A program made the position numbers and the translations under genes. The notes under the pieces were generated by a model. The model saw nothing but the letters and a program-made list of their open reading frames with translations. It ran no database searches and was not told where the DNA came from. From the NCBI RefSeq assembly GCF_003206155.1, contig NZ_PZJV01000001.1, positions 144,018 through 208,017 of the forward strand: 64,000 nucleotides of DNA, in the 5' to 3' direction. Below are positions 37,816 to 48,011 of this stretch, piece after piece; position 1 is the first letter of the stretch; each line of letters starts with the position of its first letter. This stretch comes from Salinicola halophilus. GTDB taxonomy: Bacteria > Pseudomonadota > Gammaproteobacteria > Pseudomonadales > Halomonadaceae.

Positions 37816-38925
37816 ATGCGCATCGCCATCGATGCCATGGGCGGGGACTTCGGTCCCCGTTCGACCGTCGGAGGGGTGCTTCTCGCCCTCGAGCGTCACG
37901 CCAGTCTAGAGCCGGTCGTCTTCGGCCCCCGCCAAGAGTTGCAGTCACTACTCGAGAGTTTGAGTGCCGATGCGAAGCTGGTTCGACGAATCACGCTCGT
38001 CGACTCCCCGCGCGTCATTCTTCAATCGACGCCGCCAATGGAGGCGCTGGAGAACCCCGGTTCGACCAGTATGTTGTCGATGCTCGAAGCGGTGCACGAA
38101 GGGCGCGTATCCGCGGGGGTGAGCTGCGGAAATACTGGGGCCTTGATGGCGCTGGCACGGCGTGAGCTGGGTAGCGTTCCAGGCGTCTCGCGACCGGCAA
38201 TCAGCACGGCGGTACCTACGCGTGACGGTGGGCGTTGCTACCTGCTCGACCTCGGGGCGAGCGTCGACGTGCATGCGCGTCACTTGATCGATTTCGCCTA
38301 CATGGGCGCGCTGATGGCGAGCGCCGTGGACGGTATCGAGCGGCCGAAGGTCGCGCTGCTCAACATCGGCGTCGAAGCCGGCAAGGGTGTCGCACGGGTG
38401 CGCGAAGCGGATGCCGACCTGCGGGCTCGTGATGATCGTACCTTCGACTACGTGGGCTACTGCGAGGGGGATACGATCTTCTCCGGTCAGGCCGACGTCG
38501 TGGTCTGCGACGGCTTTGTAGGGAACGCCGTACTCAAAGCGAGCGAAGGGGTTGCGAAGATGCTGTTGAAGCGTCTTCAGAGCACCTTCGAAGCGCACTG
38601 GCGAACACGGCTTTTGAGCGTACTGGCACGACCTGCGCTCAAGCGGCTCGGAAGTCAGCTCGACCCGGTACGGTACAACGGTGCGAGCCTGCTGGGCCTC
38701 AATCACATCGTGGTGAAAAGCCATGGCAACGCCGGCGAGCGAGCCTTTGCGTTCGCTATCGAGCGGGCGATGCGAGAGGTCGAGGTCGACCTGCCCGAGC
38801 ATCTTCGCCAGGCCTGGGCTCAGTCTGGCCATAAGCCTGCTATCTCTTCGGTCGACGCGGTCGGGCGAGCGGATAGCGGGTTTCGCGACGCCGCGAAAGC
38901 CGACGATTCATCACTTCAAGGGTGA
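37816..38925 (+). CDS. plsX: Phosphate acyltransferase PlsX
   Basis: PlsX makes acyl-phosphate from acyl-ACP for phosphatidic acid synthesis. The 369-residue product starts with [16 protein letters not shown] and contains [23 protein letters not shown], and [16 protein letters not shown], all family landmarks. The C-terminal 40 residues are extra and low in conservation. fabD follows 5 bases later; the usual fabH gene between plsX and fabD is missing. Confidence 0.94.
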   Translation: MRIAIDAMGGDFGPRSTVGGVLLALERHASLEPVVFGPRQELQSLLESLSADAKLVRRITLVDSPRVILQSTPPMEALENPGSTSMLSMLEAVHEGRVSAGVSCGNTGALMALARRELGSVPGVSRPAISTAVPTRDGGRCYLLDLGASVDVHARHLIDFAYMGALMASAVDGIERPKVALLNIGVEAGKGVARVREADADLRARDDRTFDYVGYCEGDTIFSGQADVVVCDGFVGNAVLKASEGVAKMLLKRLQSTFEAHWRTRLLSVLARPALKRLGSQLDPVRYNGASLLGLNHIVVKSHGNAGERAFAFAIERAMREVEVDLPEHLRQAWAQSGHKPAISSVDAVGRADSGFRDAAKADDSSLQG

Positions 38926-38930
38926 GCGCG

Positions 38931-39893
38931 ATGACGCAATCACTGGCACTTATCTTTCCCGGTCAAGGCTCGCAGCAAGTGGGTATGCTGCGTGAGCTGG
39001 CCGAACGCTATAGCGTGGTTCGAACCACCTTCGATGAGGCATCGGAGGCACTCGGCTACGATCTCTGGCATACCGTTCAGGACGGCCCCGAAGAGCATCT
39101 CAACGCAACGGCCTGCACGCAGCCGGCGCTGCTGACGGCGAGCGTTTCGATCTGGCGCGTCTGGCAGGAGCTGGAAGGACCGCGACCCTGCATGATGGCC
39201 GGGCACAGTCTCGGCGAGTACAGCGCCATGGTCTGTAGCGGCGCTCTGAGCTTCGCGGAGGGCGTGCGTCTGGTGCGATTGCGCGGGGAGGCGATGCAGG
39301 CCGCGGTGCCGCAGGGTGTCGGTGCCATGGCCGCCGTGCTCGGTCTCGACGACGCCACGGTCGAAGCCGCATGCCGGGATGCCGCCGGCGACGAAGTCGT
39401 CGCGGCGGTGAACTACAATTCGCCCGGTCAGGTCGTCATCGCCGGTCATCAAGAGGCCGTCGATCGGGCGATCGTCAGGTGTCAGGAGGCGGGGGCGAAG
39501 CGCGCCATGCCGCTACCGGTCTCGGTGCCGTCGCACTGTGCCCTGATGAAGCCGGCAGCCGAGCGACTCGCCTCGGCGATGGAGTCACTGGAATTTCGTC
39601 TGCCGCGCTATGCCGTCTATCAGAACGTCGATGCCAAGGTCCCGGATACCACCGCTGCACTGCGCCAGAATCTGGTGGAGCAGCTCTATCGTCCGGTCCG
39701 CTGGACGGACTGCGTCAATGCGATGGCCGACAACGGCGCTGGCGTCTTCGTCGAGTGTGGACCCGGCAAGGTACTCACCGGATTGACCAAGCGCATTCAG
39801 CGTCAGGCCAAGGGGCTGGCGGTGAACGACCCCGACACCTTGAGCGCCGCGCTCGAACTCTCGCGTGAAGCGCTGGACGTACAGGAACCTTGA
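38931..39893 (+). CDS. fabD: Malonyl-CoA:ACP transacylase FabD
   Basis: FabD loads malonyl groups onto acyl carrier protein. The 320-residue product has LIFPGQGSQQVGML at the N-terminus, the nucleophile Ser93 in AGHSLGEYSAMV, the histidine motif VPSHCALMKPA and the end motif FVECGPGKVLTGL. I chose the ATG at 38931; a GTG at 38922 would add three residues. fabG begins 10 bases downstream. Confidence 0.96.
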   Translation: MTQSLALIFPGQGSQQVGMLRELAERYSVVRTTFDEASEALGYDLWHTVQDGPEEHLNATACTQPALLTASVSIWRVWQELEGPRPCMMAGHSLGEYSAMVCSGALSFAEGVRLVRLRGEAMQAAVPQGVGAMAAVLGLDDATVEAACRDAAGDEVVAAVNYNSPGQVVIAGHQEAVDRAIVRCQEAGAKRAMPLPVSVPSHCALMKPAAERLASAMESLEFRLPRYAVYQNVDAKVPDTTAALRQNLVEQLYRPVRWTDCVNAMADNGAGVFVECGPGKVLTGLTKRIQRQAKGLAVNDPDTLSAALELSREALDVQEP

Positions 39894-39903
39894 GGAGACG
39901 ACC

Positions 39904-40644
39904 ATGACCGAACCTAGAGTGGCATTGGTGACGGGTGCCAGCCGAGGCATCGGCCGCGCCGTTGCTCGCGAGCTCGGCCGCCAGGGGCGAATCGTGATCG
40001 CCACGGCGACTAGTGAAAACGGCGCCAAGGCGATCGACGACGATCTCAAGAGCCATGACATCCAGGGCATGGGGCTGGCGCTCGACGTCACCGATGCCGA
40101 CAGCGTCGATGCGGCATTCAAGCGAATCACCGAGACGTTCGGTGCACCGACCATCGTCGTCAATAACGCCGGCATTACTCGCGACAACCTTCTCATGCGC
40201 ATGAAAGAGGAGGAGTGGGACGCGGTACTTGATACCAATCTGAAATCCGTCTATCGCGTCTCCAAGGCGAGCCTCAAGGGGATGACCCGGGCGCGCTACG
40301 GTCGAATCGTCAATGTCAGCTCGGTCGTTGCGATGATGGGGAATCTGGGGCAGGCGAACTACGCTGCCGCCAAGGCCGGACTCGAGGGCTTCACGCGGGC
40401 ACTCGCACGCGAAGTCGCCTCGCGTGCGATTACCGTGAACGCCGTTGCTCCGGGCTTCATCGACACCGACATGACTCAGTCGCTGCCCGAGGCGCAGCGT
40501 GAGGCGCTGCTGGGTCAGATTCCACTCGCGCGGCTCGGTCAGCCCGAGGAGATCGCTGCGACAATCGGCTTTCTCACAAGCGATGCGGCGGGCTACATTA
40601 CCGGTGAAACCCTGCAGGTCAACGGCGGCATGAACATGCGGTAA
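39904..40644 (+). CDS. fabG: 3-oxoacyl-ACP reductase FabG
   Basis: FabG reduces beta-ketoacyl-ACP with NADPH in each elongation cycle. The 246-residue short-chain dehydrogenase shows the cofactor loop VTGASRGIGRAVA, NNAGITRDNLLMRM, and the Ser-Tyr-Lys triad in VNVSSVVAMMG and QANYAAAKAG. The C-terminal GETLQVNGGMNM is standard. The ATG at 39904 has a GAGGAG site 5-10 bases upstream. Confidence 0.96.
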   Translation: MTEPRVALVTGASRGIGRAVARELGRQGRIVIATATSENGAKAIDDDLKSHDIQGMGLALDVTDADSVDAAFKRITETFGAPTIVVNNAGITRDNLLMRMKEEEWDAVLDTNLKSVYRVSKASLKGMTRARYGRIVNVSSVVAMMGNLGQANYAAAKAGLEGFTRALAREVASRAITVNAVAPGFIDTDMTQSLPEAQREALLGQIPLARLGQPEEIAATIGFLTSDAAGYITGETLQVNGGMNMR

Positions 40645-40662
40645 ATCCCCAGATGACGCAGG

Positions 40663-40689
40663 TTGCGTCGTTTGGGGGTGGTCTATAAA
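40663..40689 (+). promoter_or_regulatory. Possible acpP promoter
   Basis: TTGCGT (40663-40668) and TATAAA (40684-40689) lie 15 bp apart, shorter than optimal, in the fabG-acpP interval. acpP is usually far more abundant than its neighbours, so a dedicated promoter here is reasonable. Confidence 0.3.
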
Positions 40690-40740
40690 CTACCCGCAGC
40701 TTTTTAGCTGGCGGATTCGTACACTAGGAGTAACGACATA

Positions 40741-40974
40741 ATGAGCACCATCGAAGAGCGCGTTAAGAAGGTTGTTGCCGAACGCCTGAACGTCAAGGAA
40801 GAGGACATCCAGAACACTTCCTCCTTCACCGAAGACCTCGGCGCGGATTCGCTGGATACCGTCGAACTGGTGATGGCGCTCGAAGAGGAATTCGACACCG
40901 AAATTCCCGACGAAGAAGCAGAAAAGATCACGACCGTTCAGGAAGCGATCGACTACATCGTCGCACACCAGTAA
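40741..40974 (+). CDS. acpP: Acyl carrier protein
   Basis: AcpP carries growing acyl chains on a phosphopantetheine arm. The 77-residue acidic product has the attachment site [18 protein letters not shown], with Ser37 as acceptor, and otherwise matches the family closely. The ATG has an AGGAGTAACGACATA leader. It is followed by a very strong hairpin terminator, separating it from fabF. Confidence 0.98.
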   Translation: MSTIEERVKKVVAERLNVKEEDIQNTSSFTEDLGADSLDTVELVMALEEEFDTEIPDEEAEKITTVQEAIDYIVAHQ

Positions 40975-41035
40975 GGGAGGTTGCTCCCGAGGCTGGATGC
41001 TTCTGCCGAGGGTGCACCCGCTGGATAGTCGATGT

Positions 41036-41075
41036 GCAGAAAGCCGCTCTTATCGAGAGCGGCTTTCTGCGTTTT
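41036..41075 (+). terminator. Strong terminator after acpP
   Basis: A perfect 15-bp stem (41036-41050 with 41056-41070; arm beginning GCAGAAAGCCGCTCT), loop TATCG, followed by GTTTT. It lies 60 bases after acpP and should end most transcripts from the fabD-acpP group. Confidence 0.9.
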
Positions 41076-41161
41076 GGGACCAGAGAACGTGTCGGTGACG
41101 AGCGTTCACGTCCCCGGATCCGATGCCGCGAAGAGGGGGACCCGCGGCGAGCTGGATCGGG

Positions 41162-41167
41162 TATAAT
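41162..41167 (+). promoter_or_regulatory. Candidate -10 element for fabF
   Basis: A perfect TATAAT lies 111 bases before fabF and after the acpP terminator. No consensus -35 is visible at the right distance (the region reads near GACCCG). It could restart transcription for the fabF-pabC-mltG-tmk-holB group. Nothing else is seen in the roughly 300-base acpP-fabF interval. Confidence 0.4.
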
Positions 41168-41278
41168 TCGCGCCAGTCGAGCGGCGTGCCATTTCGAGAT
41201 TCGTCGCGATGAACAAATGCCCTGGAGTCAGGGAAGACGATCGATTGAACAGGACCGTCAGGGAGTTCGGAGGATTCG

Positions 41279-42517
41279 ATGCCGCGTAGAAGAGTAGTCG
41301 TGACTGGATTGGGGTTGGTGACGCCGGTGGGTAATACGGTCGAAGAGAGCTGGAATAGCCTGCTGGCCGGCAAGAGCGGTATCGGGCCGATCGAGCACTT
41401 CGACACTACCGATTTCAACACGCGTTTCGGTGGCGCGGTCAAGGATTTCGACATCGGCGAGTATCTCAATCCCAAGGACGCTCGCAAGATGGATCTCTTC
41501 ATTCAGTACGGTGTCGCCGCCGCCACTCAGGCGATGCGCAATTCCGGCATCGAGTGCACCGAAGAGAACGCCCATCGTATCGGTGTCGCGATCGGCTCCG
41601 GCATCGGCGGCCTGCCGATGATCGAGCGAAACCACGACTCCCTCAACAAGGGTGGCCCTCGGCGAATCTCGCCGTTTTTCGTGCCGGGCTCGATCATCAA
41701 TATGATTTCCGGGAGCCTTGCCATCCAGTACGGCTTCAAGGGCCCCAATATCGCCATCACCACTGCCTGCACGACGGGCACGCACAACATCGGCTATAGC
41801 GCGAGAACCATTGCCTACGGCGATGCCGACGTGATGTTCTGCGGCGGGGCGGAGATGGCCACCACGCCACTCGGTCTCGGTGGCTTCTCGGCGGCGCGGG
41901 CGCTGTCGACGCGAAACGACGATCCGCAGGCGGCCAGTCGGCCCTGGGATCGAGACCGCGACGGCTTCGTGCTCTCCGACGGTGCCGGCGTCATGGTGCT
42001 CGAGGAGTACGAACACGCCAAGCGCCGGGGGGCTACCATTCATGCCGAACTTACCGGGTTCGGCATGAGTGACGATGCCTTCCACATGACCTCCCCGCCG
42101 GAAGATGGCCAGGGAGCGGCCGCTTCGATGGACAACGCGATCCGCGACGCCGGCATCGATCCCGCCGACATTCAATACATCAACGCTCACGGGACGTCGA
42201 CGTCGGCGGGCGATGCCGCGGAAAGCCGCGCCATCGAGCGGGTGATGGGGGATGCCGCGGCGAAAGTCGCCGTGAGTTCGACCAAGTCCATGATCGGTCA
42301 CCTGCTGGGCGCGGCCGGAGCCGTGGAGGCCATTTTCTGCGTGCTCGCCATTCGCGATCAGGTCGCACCGCCCACCGTCAATCTCGACAATCCCAGCGAG
42401 AACTGCTGGCTGGACTACGTGCCGCACACCGCGCGCCAAATGCCCATTCATACCGCGCTTTCCAATTCGTTCGGCTTTGGCGGCACCAACGGTTCGCTCA
42501 TCTTCTCTCGAGTCTGA
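41279..42517 (+). CDS. fabF: Beta-ketoacyl-ACP synthase II FabF
   Basis: FabF condenses malonyl-ACP with acyl-ACP and sets the temperature control of unsaturated chain length. The 412-residue thiolase-fold product has the nucleophile Cys164 in [12 protein letters not shown] and the histidines in [11 protein letters not shown] and [14 protein letters not shown]; the GFGGTNG loop is at the end. A GGAGG site precedes the ATG. It starts a tight group with pabC 3 bases downstream. Confidence 0.97.
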   Translation: MPRRRVVVTGLGLVTPVGNTVEESWNSLLAGKSGIGPIEHFDTTDFNTRFGGAVKDFDIGEYLNPKDARKMDLFIQYGVAAATQAMRNSGIECTEENAHRIGVAIGSGIGGLPMIERNHDSLNKGGPRRISPFFVPGSIINMISGSLAIQYGFKGPNIAITTACTTGTHNIGYSARTIAYGDADVMFCGGAEMATTPLGLGGFSAARALSTRNDDPQAASRPWDRDRDGFVLSDGAGVMVLEEYEHAKRRGATIHAELTGFGMSDDAFHMTSPPEDGQGAAASMDNAIRDAGIDPADIQYINAHGTSTSAGDAAESRAIERVMGDAAAKVAVSSTKSMIGHLLGAAGAVEAIFCVLAIRDQVAPPTVNLDNPSENCWLDYVPHTARQMPIHTALSNSFGFGGTNGSLIFSRV

Positions 42518-42520
42518 TCC

Positions 42521-43351
42521 ATGCGCGACGTACCGCTGGCGCTGAACGATCGTGGGCTCGCCTACGGTGACGGCCTATTCGAGACCGTTCTAGTTCGCGA
42601 CGGCCACCCCCGGCTATGGGCCGAGCACCTCGCGCGGCTGACCGACGGCTGCCGGCGTCTCGGCATGACGCCGCCGGCGCGCGAGGGGCTCGAATCGATC
42701 TTCGCCGATTGCGGAAGTGGACTCGCGGTCGTCAAGATCGTGGTGACACGAGGCGAGGGCGGACGCGGCTATCGTCCCCCCGAACACGCCGAGATGCAGT
42801 GGCGCTGGAGCGTCGCGCCGTTTTCTCCCGCGCGGGAGCGTCTCTCGACAGGCATCTGCGTGCGGCTCTGTCAGTTGCAGCTGGGAATACAGCCAGCGCT
42901 CGCCGGGCTCAAGCACATGGCGCGGCTCGAGAACGTCATGGCGCGTCGCGAATGGCGCGACGAGAGCATCGCGGAAGGGCTCCTCTGTGACAGCGACGGG
43001 TATCTCGTCGAGGCCACGGCGATGAATCTTCTATGGCGTCGAGGCGGGGTGCTGGAGACGCCGGCGCTGGACCGATGTGGTGTGGCGGGCACGCTACTCG
43101 CCGCGCTGGACGCGCATCTGCCGATTCGCCGCGTGCGGCTCGTGCCGGACGAACTGGCGCGAGCCGAGGCCGTGTGGGTGCTCAATAGCGTTCAAGGCGT
43201 CTGGCCGATCCATACGCTGCTCGATGCCGACGCCGGCCGACTCGCGCAGTGGGAGGTTCCCCCCGAAGACGACGTTCGCCGACTGGCGACAGCGCTGCTG
43301 GATCCCGTCGTCGAGGAGGGTGATCGCCCGTTCATGCCCCCCAACGTTTGA
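42521..43351 (+). CDS. pabC: Aminodeoxychorismate lyase PabC
   Basis: PabC releases 4-aminobenzoate from aminodeoxychorismate for folate synthesis. The 276-residue fold type IV PLP enzyme starts with the family motif LNDRGLAYGDGLFETVLV and has the likely PLP lysine, Lys131, in AGLKHMARLENVMARREW. It lies between fabF and mltG, as in many gammaproteobacteria, so the context supports PabC over a branched-chain aminotransferase relative. Confidence 0.94.
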   Translation: MRDVPLALNDRGLAYGDGLFETVLVRDGHPRLWAEHLARLTDGCRRLGMTPPAREGLESIFADCGSGLAVVKIVVTRGEGGRGYRPPEHAEMQWRWSVAPFSPARERLSTGICVRLCQLQLGIQPALAGLKHMARLENVMARREWRDESIAEGLLCDSDGYLVEATAMNLLWRRGGVLETPALDRCGVAGTLLAALDAHLPIRRVRLVPDELARAEAVWVLNSVQGVWPIHTLLDADAGRLAQWEVPPEDDVRRLATALLDPVVEEGDRPFMPPNV

Positions 43352-43363
43352 CAAGGACGCGAC

Positions 43364-44368
43364 ATGCGCGCCATCAAGATACTTCTGCTGCTCCTCGCGC
43401 TAGGCGCCGCCGTCCTGTTCGGCGGGTACCGCTACTGGCTTCATCAGCTCGAAACCCCCATCGCGCTCGACACCGAGACACTGTTCGAGGTGCCTCGCGG
43501 CGCGGCGTTCGCACAGGTCGTGCAGTCGTTGGACGAGCGGGACATCGTCGAGGCGAGCTGGCCGTACCGACTGCTGGCGCGGGTCGAGCCGGACGCCGTC
43601 GACGGGCTGCGTGCCGGCGAGTTCGAACTCGCCCCCGAGATGACCGGACGCGAGCTCATCGCCAAGCTCTCCAGCAACGACGTCGTCACCTATCGGCTCA
43701 CCGTGCCTGAAGGATGGACGTTCCGTCAGATGCGCCAGCGGCTGAATCACGCCAACAAGCTCGAGCACGCTACGCGTGACATGAGCGATGACGAGATCAT
43801 GGCCGCGCTGGGCCTGCCAGATACCCATCCCGAGGGTCAGTTCTTCCCCGACACCTATCGCTATCACAAAGGAGTGAGCGACCTCGAGATCCTTCGCCAG
43901 GCGTCGAATCGCATGCAGACGACACTCGATGCGGTATGGTCCGAGCGTGACGAGGGCCTACCCATCGACTCGCCGTATCAGGCGTTGATTCTCGCCTCGC
44001 TCATCGAACGCGAAACCGGCGTGCCCGAAGAGCGTGACGAAATCGCCGGGGTCTTCGTGCGTCGACTGCAAAAAGGCATGCGCCTGCAGACCGACCCCAC
44101 CGTGATCTACGGCATGGGTGACGCCTACGTGGGCAACATTACCCGCGCCGATCTCAGACGCCAGACTGCCTACAACACCTACGTGATCGCCGGGCTTCCG
44201 CCGACGCCGATTGCCATGCCCGGCGCCGGTTCGCTCGAGGCGGCCGTTCATCCCAAGGCAGGGGATTCGCTCTACTTCGTTGCCAAGGGCGACGGCTCGC
44301 ACCAGTTCTCGGCGACGCTTGCGGCGCACAATGCCGCGGTGCGACGTTACATTCTCAATGACGACTGA
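43364..44368 (+). CDS. mltG: Endolytic murein transglycosylase MltG
   Basis: MltG cuts nascent glycan strands in the periplasm and is thought to terminate their elongation. The 334-residue product has an N-terminal membrane anchor (about residues 3-25), a LysM-like domain (VPEGWTFRQMRQRL) and the catalytic YceG domain with the glutamate in ASLIERETGVPEERD and the hallmark KGMRLQTDPTVIYGMG. It begins 12 bases after pabC. Confidence 0.95.
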   Translation: MRAIKILLLLLALGAAVLFGGYRYWLHQLETPIALDTETLFEVPRGAAFAQVVQSLDERDIVEASWPYRLLARVEPDAVDGLRAGEFELAPEMTGRELIAKLSSNDVVTYRLTVPEGWTFRQMRQRLNHANKLEHATRDMSDDEIMAALGLPDTHPEGQFFPDTYRYHKGVSDLEILRQASNRMQTTLDAVWSERDEGLPIDSPYQALILASLIERETGVPEERDEIAGVFVRRLQKGMRLQTDPTVIYGMGDAYVGNITRADLRRQTAYNTYVIAGLPPTPIAMPGAGSLEAAVHPKAGDSLYFVAKGDGSHQFSATLAAHNAAVRRYILNDD

Positions 44369-44407
44369 GCGCTCGGCGACACGCTGTCTACGCCTGCCGG
44401 CGGATGA

Positions 44408-46071
<1,664 letters not shown>

Positions 46072-46100
46072 ATGCCGCCGACGCGGCCGAGGTGGAGTCG

Positions 46101-46436
46101 ATGAATGCGCCCAAAGCCCTGTCGCTGACGATCCGAGACGACGAGACCCTGCGTAGCGCCTATCTCGCGTGGCTCACGCACGGCGGACTGTTCGTTCCCA
46201 CCGGCGACACTTATGTGACCGGCCAGGCGGCCTATCTTCTGGTCACGCTTCCCGGCGAGCACGAGCGGCTCGCCGTCGAGGGACAGGTGGTCTGGATCAC
46301 GCCCCCCGGGACCGGCCACCGGGTTCCCGGCATCGGCGTGCATTTCGGTGAAGATGGCCGTGAGCTGCGACAGCGCATCGAGGCGCGGCTCGCCGCTGGT
46401 GCGCCCACGAGCCACGGTTCGAGCCATACGCTGTAA
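46101..46436 (+). CDS. pilZ: PilZ protein (type IV pilus type)
   Basis: This is a 111-residue PilZ-fold protein. The cyclic-di-GMP-binding RxxxR and (D/N)xSxxG motifs are not seen, as in the founding PilZ of Pseudomonas aeruginosa, which is needed for type IV pilus assembly and also follows holB. The core LAVEGQVVWITPP and VPGIGVHFGEDG matches that subgroup. The ATG at 46101 has a GAGGTGGAG site. Together with intact comEC it hints at a pilus/competence capability, though pilus genes are outside the window. Confidence 0.85.
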   Translation: MNAPKALSLTIRDDETLRSAYLAWLTHGGLFVPTGDTYVTGQAAYLLVTLPGEHERLAVEGQVVWITPPGTGHRVPGIGVHFGEDGRELRQRIEARLAAGAPTSHGSSHTL

Positions 46437-46555
46437 GCTCACGCAGCATTGCGACGGCGGCCACAATACCGAGTCGAGCGTGTAGAATCGTCGGTCTGCT
46501 CAATTCGAAGCGACGCTGACTCTCCGGTGAACGTCTCGTTTTCCCGTCGCAGAGC

Positions 46556-46614
46556 TTGCCGCCGCGCCGAGCGCGTGCAGCGGCGGCAACGACGCTTCGC
46601 TCCTCGGCTTTTTT
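46556..46614 (+). promoter_or_regulatory. Structured leader before tatD
   Basis: A perfect 10-bp hairpin (TTGCCGCCGC at 46556-46565 with GCGGCGGCAA at 46580-46589) has GCCGAG in its loop (46566-46571). That GCCGAG can instead pair with CTCGGC at 46603-46608, which is followed by six T (46609-46614). The two pairings compete, like an attenuator, ending 10 bases before the tatD start codon. Confidence 0.35.
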
Positions 46615-46623
46615 GGAAACCGC

Positions 46624-47427
46624 ATGTTCGTTGATTCCCACTGTCATCTGGATCGTCTCGATCTCACCCTTCACGACGGCCGCCTGAGCGCTGCGCTCGA
46701 CGCCGCCCGAGCCCGTGGCGTGCATCGGTTTCTGTCCATCGCCACCACGCTCGAAAGCGCCTCGGCAATGGCAGAGATCACGCGTGACCACGACGACGTC
46801 CTCATGAGCGTCGGCGTGCATCCGCTGGCCGAGGTGCCAGAGGCGCCGAGCGTGGAGGCGATCGTCGAATGCGCCGAACGCTGTGGGGCCGTCGCCATCG
46901 GCGAGACCGGCCTCGACTTCCACTACGACAGTGTCCCGCGGGAAGTGCAGCGCCAGCGCTTCATTGCGCATCTCCAAGCCGCACGGTCGCTCGAGCTGCC
47001 GGTGGTGATCCACACTCGCGACGCCCGCGAAGAGACCCTGGCCCTGGTGCGTGAGCATACCGACCCCAGCGTCGGCGGTGTGCTCCACTGCTTTACCGAA
47101 GATCTGGACATGGCTCGCGAGGCGATTCGTCTGGGGCTCTACGTATCGCTCGCCGGCATCGTCACCTTCGCTAGCGCCAAGGCGCTACGCGACGTGGCTC
47201 GCCAGCTGCCGCTGGACCGACTGCTGATCGAGACCGATAGCCCGTTTCTGGCGCCCGTGCCGTATCGGGGACAGGCCAACGAACCGCAGTACGTCGTCGA
47301 GGTGGCCGAGTGCATCGCCGAGGTGCGCGGCATCACCGTCGATGAGGTCGCCATGCAGACCCGGGCCAACTTCTATCGGCTGTTCGCCGCGAGCGTCAGC
47401 GACGCCGCGCCCAATCCCTTCGTCTAA
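46624..47427 (+). CDS. TatD-family metal-dependent DNase
   Basis: TatD-family proteins are metal-dependent hydrolases (amidohydrolase fold) with DNase activity in several members. The 267-residue product has the metal motif FVDSHCHLDRLDL at its N-terminus, GETGLDFHYD, VIHTRDA, HCFTED and ETDSPFLAPVPYRG. Its position after holB and pilZ corresponds to YcfH of E. coli, so YcfH-type is the best guess. The start has a weak GGAAA site. Confidence 0.92.
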   Translation: MFVDSHCHLDRLDLTLHDGRLSAALDAARARGVHRFLSIATTLESASAMAEITRDHDDVLMSVGVHPLAEVPEAPSVEAIVECAERCGAVAIGETGLDFHYDSVPREVQRQRFIAHLQAARSLELPVVIHTRDAREETLALVREHTDPSVGGVLHCFTEDLDMAREAIRLGLYVSLAGIVTFASAKALRDVARQLPLDRLLIETDSPFLAPVPYRGQANEPQYVVEVAECIAEVRGITVDEVAMQTRANFYRLFAASVSDAAPNPFV

Positions 47428-47450
47428 CGTCACCGTCCGGGGGAGCCGTC

Positions 47451-47981
47451 ATGCGACTCGACGCGCTGTTTCATCAACTCAAGGCGCAGGCGCCGATCCC
47501 GATCGAACGTTGGGACCCGCCGTTCTGCGGCGACATGGATCTGGTGATCACCCAGAGCGGCGAGTGGGTTCATGAAGGCTCGCCGATCACCCGTCCCGAA
47601 CTCGTTCAGCTGCTGAGTCGGGTGCTGCGGCGAGAATCCGACGGTGACTACTACTTGGTGACGCCGGGCGAAAAACTGCGGATCCGCGTCGAGGATCTGC
47701 CGCTCACGATGCGGGATGCGGACGCCGACGCCACGGGCTGGACGCTGATCGGCCAGTGGGGCGAGCGGCTTCGGCTCGACGCCGACCGTTGCCTGACGCT
47801 GATCGACACGCCCGACGGCGACGGACTGCCGGCGGTCGCGGTGGAACGCGGGCTGTGGGCGCGACTGCACCGTAACCTTTTCTACCGGCTGGTCGAGTGC
47901 GCGGAGCCTAACGGCGACGAGATCGGCCTGTGGAGCGACGGCGCCTGGCAACCGCTGGGACGGCTCGATGCCGATGCGTAA
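47451..47981 (+). CDS. DUF1285 protein
   Basis: A 176-residue DUF1285 family protein of unknown function. The family core is seen: a conserved start IERWDPPFCGDMDLVI, then GEWVHEGSPITRPELVQLLSRVLRRESDGDYYLVTP, where GEWVHEGSPI is a hallmark, and the end ECAEPNGDEIGLWSDG. It has no signal peptide or membrane segment. It begins 23 bases after tatD with a GGGGGAG site and may belong to the same transcript. Fold similarity to other two-barrel proteins has been noted in the family, but no activity is established. Confidence 0.85.
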   Translation: MRLDALFHQLKAQAPIPIERWDPPFCGDMDLVITQSGEWVHEGSPITRPELVQLLSRVLRRESDGDYYLVTPGEKLRIRVEDLPLTMRDADADATGWTLIGQWGERLRLDADRCLTLIDTPDGDGLPAVAVERGLWARLHRNLFYRLVECAEPNGDEIGLWSDGAWQPLGRLDADA

Positions 47982-48011
47982 CCCTTACGAACCCACGAGT
48001 CGCGCTCTTTC

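Noticed and set aside
46449-46634. Possible 61-residue protein before tatD
   Set aside because: Very Arg-rich, runs into tatD in another frame, and covers a strong hairpin; no ribosome site.
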